Positions 47,776-55,903 of a DNA stretch of 64,000 nt are shown here, in pieces. How positions within the stretch are numbered: the stretch's first letter is position 1; the number at the start of each line of letters is the position of its first letter. Made by a program: the position numbers and the translations under genes. The notes under the pieces were generated by a model. The model did not search any database. It saw nothing but the letters and a program-made list of their open reading frames with translations, and was not told where the DNA came from. Origin of the DNA: JBDSLU01 sp963844435 (GTDB lineage: Bacteria; Acidobacteriota; Vicinamibacteria; Vicinamibacterales; Vicinamibacteraceae); assembly GCA_963844435.1 (NCBI GenBank), contig CAWJOG010000003.1, positions 248,001-312,000 on the forward strand. Reading direction: 5' to 3'.

Positions 47776-49126
47776 TTCGGCGCCGCTCCGCCACGACCTC
47801 CGCGACCGACCGTCCGCTGCGGATGGCTTCCTGCGCGACTTCCGCCGCGCCCTGGAAGCCGAGCTCGTCGTTCAGCGCCGTCGCCGCGCCGACGGTGCGC
47901 TCGGCGTAGTACTCGCACCGATCGCGGTGCGCCTCCAGGAGCCGGACGGTCTTGGTGTCGAACGTCGCGACGGCGTGGGCGAGGACATCCAGGCTGTCGA
48001 GGAGCGCATAGGCGACGTAGGGCAGCATCACGTTCAGTTCGAGCTGCCCGGCCTCGCCGGCCATCGTGATCGCGACGTCGTGGCCGATCACGTGGAAGCA
48101 CGCCATGTTCAGCATCTCGGCGACCACCGGGTTGACCTTGCCCGGCATGATCGACGACCCGGGCTGCAGCGCCGGCAGCTCGATCTCGTCGAGGCCGGTG
48201 TGCGGTCCCGAGCTGAGGAGCCGCAGGTCGTTGGCGATCTTGCTCAGCTCGACGGCGAGCCCGCGCAGCGCGCCTGACAGCGCGACGAAGTCGCCGAGAC
48301 TCTGCTGCGAGGCGATCCGATCCGGCGCCTCGCGCAGTGACAGTCCGGTGATGGCGGCGAGGTGGCCGACGGCGAGGCCGGCAAAGCCGGGCGCCGTGTT
48401 GATGCCGGTGCCGATCGCCGTTCCGCCGAGCGGCACTTCGCCGAGCGACGCCTCGGTCGCGCGCACACGGTCGGCGGCGCGGCGGACGTTGGCCGCGTAG
48501 CCGGCGAACTCCTGCCCCAGCGTCATCGGCGTGGCGTCGTGCAGGTGGGTGCGGCCGGCCTTGCGCACCTCGGCCCACTCCGCCGCCTTCGTCTCGAACG
48601 CCGCCACCAGCCCGTCGACCGCCGTGAGCAGCGCGTGCAGCAGCCGCAGCGAGGCGACACGGATCGCCGTCGGCATCGTGTCGTTGGTCGACTGCGATCG
48701 GTTGACGTGATCGTTCGGGTGGATCTGGCCGTAGTCGCCGCGGCCGTAGCCCAGGAGCTCGAGCGCGCGGTTGGCCAGCACCTCGTTGACGTTCATGTTG
48801 GTGGACGTGCCGGCGCCGGCCTGGAACGCGTCGAGCGGGAAGTGCTCGAGCCAGCGCCCATCGATGACCTCGTCGGCGGCACGGACGATGGCCTGCCCGC
48901 GGCGCTCGTCGAGCGTGCCGGCCGCGGTGTTGGCGAGCGCCGCCGCCTTCTTGATCTCGACGTAGGCGCGAATCAGGCCTGGGTGCAGACGGTGCGAGCT
49001 GATCTGGAAGGTGTCGAGGGCGCGCGCCGTCTGGATCCCGTACAGGGCGCGTAGCGGTACCTCGAACTCCCCAATCGGGTCGCGTTCGACCCGTTGCGGT
49101 TCCACGATGGGCGTCGGCTTGGGCAT
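47756..49126 (-). CDS. aspA: Aspartate ammonia-lyase (fumarase/aspartase superfamily)
   Basis: This 456-residue enzyme should deaminate aspartate to fumarate. The start ERDPIGEFEVPLRALYGIQT matches aspartase better than fumarase. It has AGAGTSTNMNVNEVLANRAL, HPNDHVNRSQSTNDTMPTAI, GRTHLHDATPMTLGQEFAGY, and the superfamily signature GSSIMPGKVNPVVAEMLN. GGAGG lies 5 bases before the ATG. The frame is intact. Class II fumarase is the alternative assignment. Confidence 0.87.
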   Translation of the reverse strand: MPKPTPIVEPQRVERDPIGEFEVPLRALYGIQTARALDTFQISSHRLHPGLIRAYVEIKKAAALANTAAGTLDERRGQAIVRAADEVIDGRWLEHFPLDAFQAGAGTSTNMNVNEVLANRALELLGYGRGDYGQIHPNDHVNRSQSTNDTMPTAIRVASLRLLHALLTAVDGLVAAFETKAAEWAEVRKAGRTHLHDATPMTLGQEFAGYAANVRRAADRVRATEASLGEVPLGGTAIGTGINTAPGFAGLAVGHLAAITGLSLREAPDRIASQQSLGDFVALSGALRGLAVELSKIANDLRLLSSGPHTGLDEIELPALQPGSSIMPGKVNPVVAEMLNMACFHVIGHDVAITMAGEAGQLELNVMLPYVAYALLDSLDVLAHAVATFDTKTVRLLEAHRDRCEYYAERTVGAATALNDELGFQGAAEVAQEAIRSGRSVAEVVAERRRIKAAAT

Positions 49127-49246
49127 CGGGACCTCCGGCGAAGGGAAACCTCTCAAGTAATGCAAGGCGCCTGCCCGGCTGACCGGGACGGCGGTTGGGC
49201 GCGACAGGCCGCTGTTTTGCATCCTGTCGCGAGGGAGGGTCTCACG

Positions 49247-50785
49247 ATGTCGACTGCACCCAAAGGTGCCCTGGATACCACCCCATACTGGGCAGCGTCG
49301 CAGTCGAGTCAGGCCTTCGAGCCCCTCGATCACGACGAGCACGCGGACGTCGTGGTCGTGGGCGGCGGCATTACCGGCCTCACCGCCGCCTACCTGCTGG
49401 CGACGGCTGGCAAGCGCGTGGTCGTTCTCGAGCGCGCGCAGCTGGGCGAGATCGATACCGGGCATACCACCGCCCACCTGACGATGGTCACGGACATGCG
49501 GCTCCGCGAGCTGGTCGACTGGCTCGGCCGCTCGCACGCGCAGGCGGTGTGGGACGCGGGGCTGGCGGCCATCCACCAGATCGACACCATCGTCCGCGGC
49601 CACGATATCTTCTGCAGTTTCGGCTGGGTCGACGGCTACCTGCACGCGCCGATCGGCTCCCGGCAGGCGGAGGAAGCGGACACCTTCCGCGACGACGCCG
49701 CGCTGGCGCGCGACCTCGGCTTCGACGCCGCGTTCGTCGGCGACGTGCCCCTGGTTGGCGGGCCGGGGATGCGCGTCGACGGGCAAGCGCGGTTCCATCC
49801 GCGCCGCTATGTCGACGGGCTCGCCCGCGCGGTCGTCGCCGCCGGCGGCCGCATCTACGAGCGCAGCGCCGTCGACGAGTTCAGCGGCGAGCCGCTCGGG
49901 GCCACGGCCAACGGCTTCGCGGTGACCGCCGACGACGTGGTGATCGCCACGCACAACCCGCTCGCCGGCCTGAGCAGCCTGCCGGTGGCGACGCTGTTCC
50001 AGACCAAGCTGGCGCTCTACACGAGCTACGTCGTCGCGGCGCGCCTGCCGCGCGGCCGCGTGCCCGATGCGCTGTGGTGGGACACCAGCGATCCCTACCA
50101 CTATCTGCGCATCGAACCGGGTGACATCGATGACATCGTGATCTTCGGCGGCGAGGATCACAAGACCGGACAGGTGCCCGGCACGCCGGCCTGCTACGCG
50201 GCGCTGGAGTCGGCGCTCGCCAACCTGCTGCCCGAGGCGCGCGTGACGCATCGCTGGTCCGGCCAGGTGATCGAGACGCCGGACGGCCTGCCGTACCTGG
50301 GCCGCATGGGCGAGCACCACTACGCCGCCACCGGCTTCGCCGGCAACGGCATGACGTTCGGCACGCTCGGCGGGATGATCTGCGCCGACGCGATCCTCGG
50401 CCGCGCCAACCCCTGGGCCGAGCTGTTCGCGCCCGATCGCAAGGCGCTCGGGCGCAGCCTGTGGGAGTACGTCAAGGAGAACACGGACTACCCGTACTAC
50501 CTGGTGCGCGATCGCTTCGCCGGCGTGGAGGGCCGATCGCTGCGCGAGGTGCGCCGCGGGCAGGGCAAGATCATCGACCACGAAGGGCAGACGGTCGCCG
50601 CGTATCGCGACGAGGACGGGGTGGTGACGCTGCGCTCGGCGATCTGCACGCACATGGGCTGTCACGTCGCCTGGAATCCCGCCGAGCGGACGTGGGATTG
50701 TCCGTGCCACGGCTCGCGGTTCACCGCGCGCGGGCAGGTGATTTCCGGCCCGGCGGAGGCGCCGCTGCCGCCCGTCGAGCCGTGA
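49247..50785 (+). CDS. FAD-dependent oxidoreductase with C-terminal Rieske [2Fe-2S] domain
   Basis: This 512-residue protein has an N-terminal FAD domain of the DAO type (DVVVVGGGITGLTAAYLLAT; TTAHLTMVTDMRLRELVDWL; LPYLGRMGEHHYAATGFAGN; GMTFGTLGGMICADAILG). The C-terminal Rieske domain has the two cluster motifs CTHMGCHVAWNP and CPCHGSRF. The family is annotated as YhfW-like; the substrate is not known. GGAGGG precedes the ATG. It shares clear motifs with the FAD protein at 52089, which lacks the Rieske part. It is divergent from aspA. Confidence 0.93.
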   Translation: MSTAPKGALDTTPYWAASQSSQAFEPLDHDEHADVVVVGGGITGLTAAYLLATAGKRVVVLERAQLGEIDTGHTTAHLTMVTDMRLRELVDWLGRSHAQAVWDAGLAAIHQIDTIVRGHDIFCSFGWVDGYLHAPIGSRQAEEADTFRDDAALARDLGFDAAFVGDVPLVGGPGMRVDGQARFHPRRYVDGLARAVVAAGGRIYERSAVDEFSGEPLGATANGFAVTADDVVIATHNPLAGLSSLPVATLFQTKLALYTSYVVAARLPRGRVPDALWWDTSDPYHYLRIEPGDIDDIVIFGGEDHKTGQVPGTPACYAALESALANLLPEARVTHRWSGQVIETPDGLPYLGRMGEHHYAATGFAGNGMTFGTLGGMICADAILGRANPWAELFAPDRKALGRSLWEYVKENTDYPYYLVRDRFAGVEGRSLREVRRGQGKIIDHEGQTVAAYRDEDGVVTLRSAICTHMGCHVAWNPAERTWDCPCHGSRFTARGQVISGPAEAPLPPVEP

Positions 50786-50795
50786 GCGGGGCGGG

Positions 50796-51917
50796 ATGAG
50801 CGGCCCTGCCGCGCGGCCCGCCGCCGTCGCGTCCGCCTCCGTCGACACCAACTTGATCGTCGCGGGTCTGCTGCGCGATCTCGCCATCGCGCAGACGTCG
50901 ACACAGCGGGCCTGGGGCTACAAGCAGGCCGCCAACGCCATCCTCGCGCTCGACGAGCCGCTCGAGCAGCTGGTGCAGCCGGACGGGACGCTGGCGCGCA
51001 TCCCGCGGATCGGCCCGTCGTCGACGCGCGTGATCCTGGAGGTGCTGGCGACCGGTGCCTCGCCGGTGGTGGAGCGCGTGGTCGACGCCAGCGGCAAGCG
51101 CGGCGAGGTCGACCGCCGCCGCGGTCTGCGCGCGCACTTCCTGAGCCGCGCCCGCGTCCGCGCCGTCAACGACGACCCCAGCCTGGGCGGGCCGCGTCGC
51201 GAGGACTACCGCGGCGATCTCCAGATGCACTCGACGTGGAGCGACGGCAGCCAGACGCTCGAGGCGATCGTCGAGGCCGGCCGCAGCCGCGGCTACGCCT
51301 GGTGCGCCGTGACCGATCACTCCGGCGGGCTGCCGATTGCCAACGGCCTGTCGCCGGCCCGCTTCGCCGCGCAGCGGGTCGAGATCGATCGGCTGAATCG
51401 CGACGGCGGCGGCGCCTTCCGGCTCCTCGCCGGCGTCGAGGCGAACATTCGCGCCGACGGCACGGTCGACGTCGATCCGGCCGACCGGCGGCTCTTCGAC
51501 ATCGTCGTCGCGGCGCCGCACGCGGTGCTGCGATCGGCCGCCGACCAGACGCCGCGGATGCTGGCGGCAGTCACGGCGCCAGGCGTCCACGTCCTCGGCC
51601 ACCCGCGCGGCCGGATGTTCGGCTCGCGCCCCGGCGTCACGGCGGACTGGCCGCGCGTCTTCGCCGCCGCCGCGGCGAGCGGGGTCGCCATCGAGCTCGA
51701 CGGCGATCCGTCGCGGCAGGACCTCGACTACGACCTGGCGCGCGCCGCCGACGCCGCGGGCTGCCTGTTCGCGCTCGACACCGACGCGCACGCCGTCAGC
51801 CAGTGGCGCTACGCCGAGATCGCCATTGCCCACGCCCGGCTCGCCGGCATCGCCGCCGAGCGCGTCATCAACACGTGGCCGCTCGAGCGCCTGCTGGAGT
51901 GGGCCGCCCGCCGATGA
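50796..51917 (+). CDS. PHP-domain protein related to DNA polymerase X, polymerase core absent
   Basis: This 373-residue protein has an N-terminal helix-hairpin-helix region like the 8-kDa domain of PolX (GLLRDLAIAQTSTQRAWGYK; QAANAILALDEPLEQL; LARIPRIGPSSTRVILEVL). It goes straight into a PHP phosphoesterase domain with metal ligands in GDLQMHSTWSDGSQTLEAIV, YAWCAVTDHSGGLPIANG, VHVLGHPRGRMF and LFALDTDAHAVSQWRYAEIA. The fingers/palm/thumb of the polymerase are missing. It probably processes DNA ends or another phosphoester; the substrate is unproven. It starts 10 bases after the Rieske gene. The stop codon touches the repeat array. Confidence 0.88.
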   Translation: MSGPAARPAAVASASVDTNLIVAGLLRDLAIAQTSTQRAWGYKQAANAILALDEPLEQLVQPDGTLARIPRIGPSSTRVILEVLATGASPVVERVVDASGKRGEVDRRRGLRAHFLSRARVRAVNDDPSLGGPRREDYRGDLQMHSTWSDGSQTLEAIVEAGRSRGYAWCAVTDHSGGLPIANGLSPARFAAQRVEIDRLNRDGGGAFRLLAGVEANIRADGTVDVDPADRRLFDIVVAAPHAVLRSAADQTPRMLAAVTAPGVHVLGHPRGRMFGSRPGVTADWPRVFAAAAASGVAIELDGDPSRQDLDYDLARAADAAGCLFALDTDAHAVSQWRYAEIAIAHARLAGIAAERVINTWPLERLLEWAARR

Positions 51918-52090
51918 CTCCGGAGTCGTCGGTGAACGACTCCGGAGTCCCCCGCGAACGACTCCGGAGTCGTCTGCGAAACCGCCCCGGAATCGTTGGC
52001 GAATCACGTCGGAGCACGGGTGACGACTCCGGAGTCGTCGGCGAACCACTCCGGAGTCGTCGGGGGACCACTCCGGAGTCGTCCTTGGCT
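51916..52090. repeat. Eight-unit, 22-bp tandem array of palindromes (core GACTCCGGAGTC)
   Basis: Units start at 51916, 51938, 51960, 51982, 52005, 52025, 52047 and 52069. Six carry the exact core ACTCCGGAGTC; units four and five are diverged (23 and 20 bases). Each unit is the 12-base palindrome followed by a GTC-n-GCGAAC-like spacer, so the perfect units are 18-base palindromes when the flanking GAC/GTC is counted. The array fills the whole convergent gap between the PHP gene and the FAD oxidoreductase. The period is not a multiple of three, so it is not a coding repeat. Confidence 0.85.
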
Positions 52091-53339
52091 AGCGGTCGAA
52101 GGCGAAGAGGGCGTGGTCCTTCGACGCGACGCCCTGCCACTGCTCGACCAGCAGCCGGCCGGCCAGCGAGCCGAACGTCATGCCGTTGCCGCCGTAGCCG
52201 AGGGCGAAGGCGTGGCCCGGATACCGGCGATGCGGGCCGATGTAGGGCAGGCTGTCCGGCGTGTTCGCGAAACGCCCTTCCCACGCGTGCGCGATCGCGA
52301 CGTCGCCCAGCGCCGGCAGCAGCCGTTCGAAGTGGACGCGGATCCCGGCGACGGCGGTCGCCAGACGCGCCGCCGGGCCTGGACCGCCGCGGATCGACCG
52401 ATCGGCGCCGCCGAGCAGCAGGCGATGGTCCGCGGTCCAGCGCGCGTAGTGGTACGGACGCCGCGTGTCCCACAGCAGGACGTCGGCGAGGCCGATCTCG
52501 CGGCGCGCCCGCGCGTCGAGCGGCGGTGTCGCGGCGACATACGTGTGCACGAGCTGGAAGCGGCCGGCGAGCGGCCGGAACTGGCGCGTCGCGTAGCCGG
52601 TCGCGATCACCACCTGGCGCGCCTCGACGACACCGCCGTTGGTGCGGACCTCGACTCTGCGAGCCCCGCCCCCGCCTCGCCGCGCCTCGATCCGCCGCAC
52701 CGCCGATCGCTCGAAGACGCGCGCACCGGCGCGTGCGGCCTCGCCGATCACGGCCTCACAGGCGCGAAACGGATCGCACTGCGCGCTGCCCCGCGTCCGG
52801 ATGCCGGCGCGGGCGGGGATCCCCACGTCGACCCGCAGTGCCCGCGGGGTCAGCCACGTCGCGTCGAAGCCGGCGCGGCAGCGGGCCACGTACTCGCGGT
52901 GCAGTGGCGCGACGTCGTCGGCGTCGGTGGTGTAGTGAATGGTGTCGCGGCGGGTGAGCGCGGTCGGCGTGGACAGCCGCTCGAGCAGCGCGATCAGATC
53001 GTGCGCGGCGTCGTGGCTCAGGCGCCAGATGCGCTTCGCGGTCGCCTGGCCGTAGCGCTCGCTCAGCGACGAGAAACGCGCGTCCGGCTCCTGGAGCAGC
53101 AGCGCGCTGCTCGCCGCGGTGCTGCCGTGGCCGACCCGATCGGCCTCCAGCACGACGGCGTCAACGCCGGCTTCGGCGAAACGCAGCGCCGCGATCGCAC
53201 CGGTGATGCCGCCGCCGACGATCGCCACGTCGGCGTGGTGGACGCCCGTGAGTCGGGGGTAGCGCGGGGTGCGATGCGCCACCCGCGGAGGGAGCCAGAC
53301 CGGTTCTCCGGTCCGCAGTTTCGGTCGAGGTGGCGGCAT
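52089..53339 (-). CDS. FAD-dependent oxidoreductase (DAO family)
   Basis: This 416-residue enzyme has the FAD motif VAIVGGGITGAIAALRFAEA, then VLEADRVGHGSTAASSALLL, YATRQFRPLAGRFQLVHTYV and the C-terminal YIGPHRRYPGHAFALGYGGN plus GMTFGSLAGRLLVEQW. It resembles glycine oxidase/D-amino acid dehydrogenase-like enzymes; the substrate is unknown. The segments LLWDTRRPYHY and GGNGMTFGSLAG match the Rieske protein at 49247 (LWWDTSDPYHY; AGNGMTFGTLGG), so the two are paralogues. The frame is intact. It ends against the palindrome array. Confidence 0.92.
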   Translation of the reverse strand: MPPPRPKLRTGEPVWLPPRVAHRTPRYPRLTGVHHADVAIVGGGITGAIAALRFAEAGVDAVVLEADRVGHGSTAASSALLLQEPDARFSSLSERYGQATAKRIWRLSHDAAHDLIALLERLSTPTALTRRDTIHYTTDADDVAPLHREYVARCRAGFDATWLTPRALRVDVGIPARAGIRTRGSAQCDPFRACEAVIGEAARAGARVFERSAVRRIEARRGGGGARRVEVRTNGGVVEARQVVIATGYATRQFRPLAGRFQLVHTYVAATPPLDARARREIGLADVLLWDTRRPYHYARWTADHRLLLGGADRSIRGGPGPAARLATAVAGIRVHFERLLPALGDVAIAHAWEGRFANTPDSLPYIGPHRRYPGHAFALGYGGNGMTFGSLAGRLLVEQWQGVASKDHALFAFDR

Positions 53340-53380
53340 CGGGCTGGTGGCAGTGATGTTGCTCGTCCAAGGTCAGCGAT

Positions 53381-53806
53381 ATGTCCTGGCAAATCCTCGC
53401 GGTCATCTCGGCGCTCGCCGCAGGCGCCACCTCCGTCCTTGCAAAGGTCGGGCTCGAAGACGTTCCGTCGAACCTGGCCAATGCCGTGCGCACCGCCATC
53501 GTGCTGGTCCTCTCGATCGGCGTGGTCCTCTTCACCGGCGAGCACAAGGCCGCAGCGTCCAAGCTCGACGGGCACGCCTGGCTGTATCTGACGCTGTCGG
53601 GGGTCGCCACGTCGGTCTCGTGGATCGCCTACTTCAAGGCGCTGGAACTCGGTTCGGCGACGCCGGTTACGGCCATCGACAAGGCCAGCCTGGTCGTCAC
53701 CTGGCTGCTGTCGGTGGCGTTTCTCGGTGAAGCGATTGGCTGGCGGGCCGGGCTCGGCGTGGGCATGGTGTGCGTCGGCGCGTTCCTGATGTCGGGCCAG
53801 AAATGA
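53381..53806 (+). CDS. EamA family (single-domain DMT) membrane transporter
   Basis: This 141-residue protein has four to five membrane segments (ILAVISALAAGATSVLAKVG; AVRTAIVLVLSIGVVLFTGE; HAWLYLTLSGVATSVSWIAY; VVTWLLSVAFLGEAIGWRAG; GVGMVCVGAFLMSG) and the EamA features FKALELGSATPVTAIDKASL. It is a half-size DMT protein and would work as a dimer. The substrate is unknown. Its stop overlaps the next ATG (ATGA). Confidence 0.92.
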   Translation: MSWQILAVISALAAGATSVLAKVGLEDVPSNLANAVRTAIVLVLSIGVVLFTGEHKAAASKLDGHAWLYLTLSGVATSVSWIAYFKALELGSATPVTAIDKASLVVTWLLSVAFLGEAIGWRAGLGVGMVCVGAFLMSGQK

Positions 53807-54486
53807 GCGCACCGCTGTCCCGGCTGGCCGAGTGGCTCCGCGATCGGTCGCTCACGCTGACCATGCTGGCGCTGTTCGCGGTCTGTGCCGCGGGCCAGGT
53901 CCTGGCCGGGTGGTGCGACTTCAACCAGACCGCGACCGCGCACGGCGAGGCGGCGATCCCGTTGGCCGCCTATGTCACGCGCGGCCACATGTGGGAGGCG
54001 CTCTTTGAGAACTGGGAAAGCGAGTTCCTCCAGATGAGCGCCTTCGTCGTGCTCACCGCCTACCTCTATCAGGTCGGATCGCCCGAGTCGCGGCGGCCGG
54101 CCGCCCACGAACTGGTCGACGCCGACCCGCGGGCATTCCGGGATCTGCCGGACGTCCCGTGGGCGGTGCGGCGCGGCGGCTGGGTGCTGCGCCTCTACGA
54201 GTACTCCCTCGGCGGCGCGCTGTTCCTGCTGTTCCTGGTGTCGTTCGTCGGCCATCTCCTCGGCGGCTGGGCGGAGCAGAGCGCCGAGCAGCGGCTGCAC
54301 GGCCAGACGCCGGGCACGCTGTTCGACTACGCGACGTCGAGCCGATTGTGGTTCGAGTCGCTGCAGAACTGGCAGAGCGAGTTCCTCTCGGTCGGCGCGA
54401 TGGTGTGGCTGGCGGTGTACCTGCGGCAGCGCGGGTCACCGGAATCGAAACCGGTGCACGCCCCGCACGCCGAGACCGGCCGCTGA
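53803..54486 (+). CDS. DUF6766-like membrane protein with internal duplication
   Basis: This 227-residue protein has about four membrane segments arranged as two similar halves: LTLTMLALFAVCAAGQVLAG then WEALFENWESEFLQMSAFVV, and ALFLLFLVSFVGHLLGGWAE then WFESLQNWQSEFLSVGAMVW. Each half ends in the motif RQ/YQ-x-GSPESK/R. The repeated NWxSEF motif is the family hallmark. No function is known. It is translationally coupled to the EamA gene. Confidence 0.87.
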   Translation: MSAPLSRLAEWLRDRSLTLTMLALFAVCAAGQVLAGWCDFNQTATAHGEAAIPLAAYVTRGHMWEALFENWESEFLQMSAFVVLTAYLYQVGSPESRRPAAHELVDADPRAFRDLPDVPWAVRRGGWVLRLYEYSLGGALFLLFLVSFVGHLLGGWAEQSAEQRLHGQTPGTLFDYATSSRLWFESLQNWQSEFLSVGAMVWLAVYLRQRGSPESKPVHAPHAETGR

Positions 54487-54527
54487 CGACGTCCGCGCCG
54501 GGCAGCCGGGCGCCAGGCACGCGGGCT

Positions 54528-55329
54528 TCAGGAGCGGGGCCGGAAGAACCCGGCGAGGAACGGCGCCAGCACCTTGGCCTTCACCATGTGCGTCTGGCCC
54601 GGCAGCACCTGGTGCGCCGCGCCGGGAATCACCTCGGCGAGCGCGGCGTTCCCGTTGCGCATCCAGGCCGGGCTCTTTCCGCCGGCGATGACGACGGTCG
54701 GCGCCGTCACCGACGCCCATTCGACTGGACGACAGCGGCCGGCCGGCCTGCCGCGGCACGGTGATGGCCAGGTCGTGCGGCAGCGTCGGCGCGACGGCCT
54801 TCAGCTTCGACCACATCGGCATCAGCCGCATCATCATGATGCCCATCCGCGGCACGCCGACCATCCGCATGAAGTGCGCGACCGCCGCCCCGTGCTCGCC
54901 GTCGTCGATGTGCTGCCGCATCTGCCGCGCGTCGGCGTCGGTGATCGGCGGCCGCGTGTCGTCGACGATGAAGGGCGGCTCGTAGAGCGCGAGCCGCTCG
55001 ATCGACACCCCGCGCGCCGCGGCGTCGAGCGCGAGGGCCGCGCCGGAGGACACGCCGCAGACGCAGGCCGATCCGCCGGCCTCGCGGATCACCGCCCCGA
55101 GATCCTCGATCTCGCGGGCGGGGGCGAACGGCGGCGTGCTGCCGCTCTCGCCGCGGCCGCGGCGATCGTAGGTGTACACGGAAAAGGCCGCGGCCAGTTC
55201 CTTCGCCACCGCCGTCAGCGGGCCGAAGGCGCGGTGACAGAGCGCGCCGTCGACGAGCACCACCGGCGGGCCCGACCCGATCCGCGTGTAGCCGATGCGG
55301 GTGCCGTCCGTCGAGACCGCGGCGCTCAC
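54528..55329 (-). CDS. Alpha/beta hydrolase (one frameshift)
   Basis: About 266 residues. The strand order is typical: TRIGYTRIGSGPPVVLVDGA, YTYDRRGRGESGSTPPFAPA, the nucleophile VCGVSSGAALALDAAARG, then TVVIAGGKSPAWMRNGNAAL and the catalytic His in HQVLPGQTHMVKAKVLAPFL. An extra base near 54720 (CGACTGGACGACAGCGGC) breaks the frame before the last strand. It starts with GTG overlapping the stop of a DGPF remnant (GTGA). The family is annotated as hydrolase in ECF/DGPF neighbourhoods; the substrate is unknown. Confidence 0.86.
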
Positions 55330-55394
55330 TGGCCGCACCTGCCGTTGTAGGCTTCGGTCCGGCGGTCGGCGTTGCGGATGAGCATGAACGTCAT
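55326..55394 (-). pseudogene. N-terminal remnant of a YCII/DGPF gene, coupled to the hydrolase
   Basis: Twenty-two codons read MTFMLIRNADRRTEAYNGRC then GQ and a stop. The start matches the N-terminus of the DGPF protein at 55514 (MRFMVIVKATKDSEAG) in position and spacing. The remainder of the DGPF domain is missing. Its stop overlaps the GTG of the hydrolase. It may now serve as a leader peptide that couples translation, or be a leftover of a rearrangement. The match is by eye over only 15 residues. Confidence 0.45.
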
Positions 55395-55513
55395 GACGTG
55401 TTCCTGATTTGTCGATTCGGGGTCTGTGTCGATTCCGGCCCGGCCCGTTCGACGTGTAGATAGGACGGCGGGCACGCATGGGGCTGACCGCCGCGAGCCA
55501 CGAGGAGATTCAG

Positions 55514-55903
55514 ATGCGTTTCATGGTGATCGTCAAGGCCACGAAGGACTCGGAAGCGGGCGTGATGCCGACCCCGGAGCAGCTGGCGGAGATGGGGGCG
55601 TTCAACGAGCAGCTCGTCAAGGCCGGCGTGATGCTGGCTGGCGACGGGCTGCAGTCCAGCTCGAAGGGCGCTCGCGTCACCTTCAACGGCAAGGACCGCA
55701 CGGTGGTGGACGGTCCGTTCGCCGAAACCAAGGAGCTGATTGCCGGCTTCTGGATCCTGCAGTGCCGGTCGAAGGCCGAAGTGATCGAGTGGATGCGCCG
55801 CTGCCCGAACCCGTATCCCTACGAGGGCGGATACGTCGAGATCCGGCAGGTCTTCGAGGCCGAGGACTTCGCGCCCGCGGCCGGATCCGGACCGACGGCG
55901 TGA
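55514..55903 (+). CDS. YCII/DGPF domain protein, ECF42 partner (second cassette)
   Basis: This 129-residue protein begins MRFMVIVKATKDSEAGVMPT and has FNEQLVKAGVMLAGDGLQSS and the motif VVDGPFAETKELIAGFWILQ. GAGGAG lies before the ATG. Its stop overlaps the GTG of the sigma factor gene. It is of a different subfamily from the copy at 29849, with a longer C-terminal YPYEGGYVEIRQVFEAEDF, so the two cassettes are not recent duplicates. Confidence 0.94.
   Translation: MRFMVIVKATKDSEAGVMPTPEQLAEMGAFNEQLVKAGVMLAGDGLQSSSKGARVTFNGKDRTVVDGPFAETKELIAGFWILQCRSKAEVIEWMRRCPNPYPYEGGYVEIRQVFEAEDFAPAAGSGPTA

Noticed and set aside
51916..52090. CRISPR array
   Set aside because: Repeats are tandem and palindromic with only about 10 similar bases between cores. 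There are no unique spacers of 25-40 bases and no cas genes nearby.
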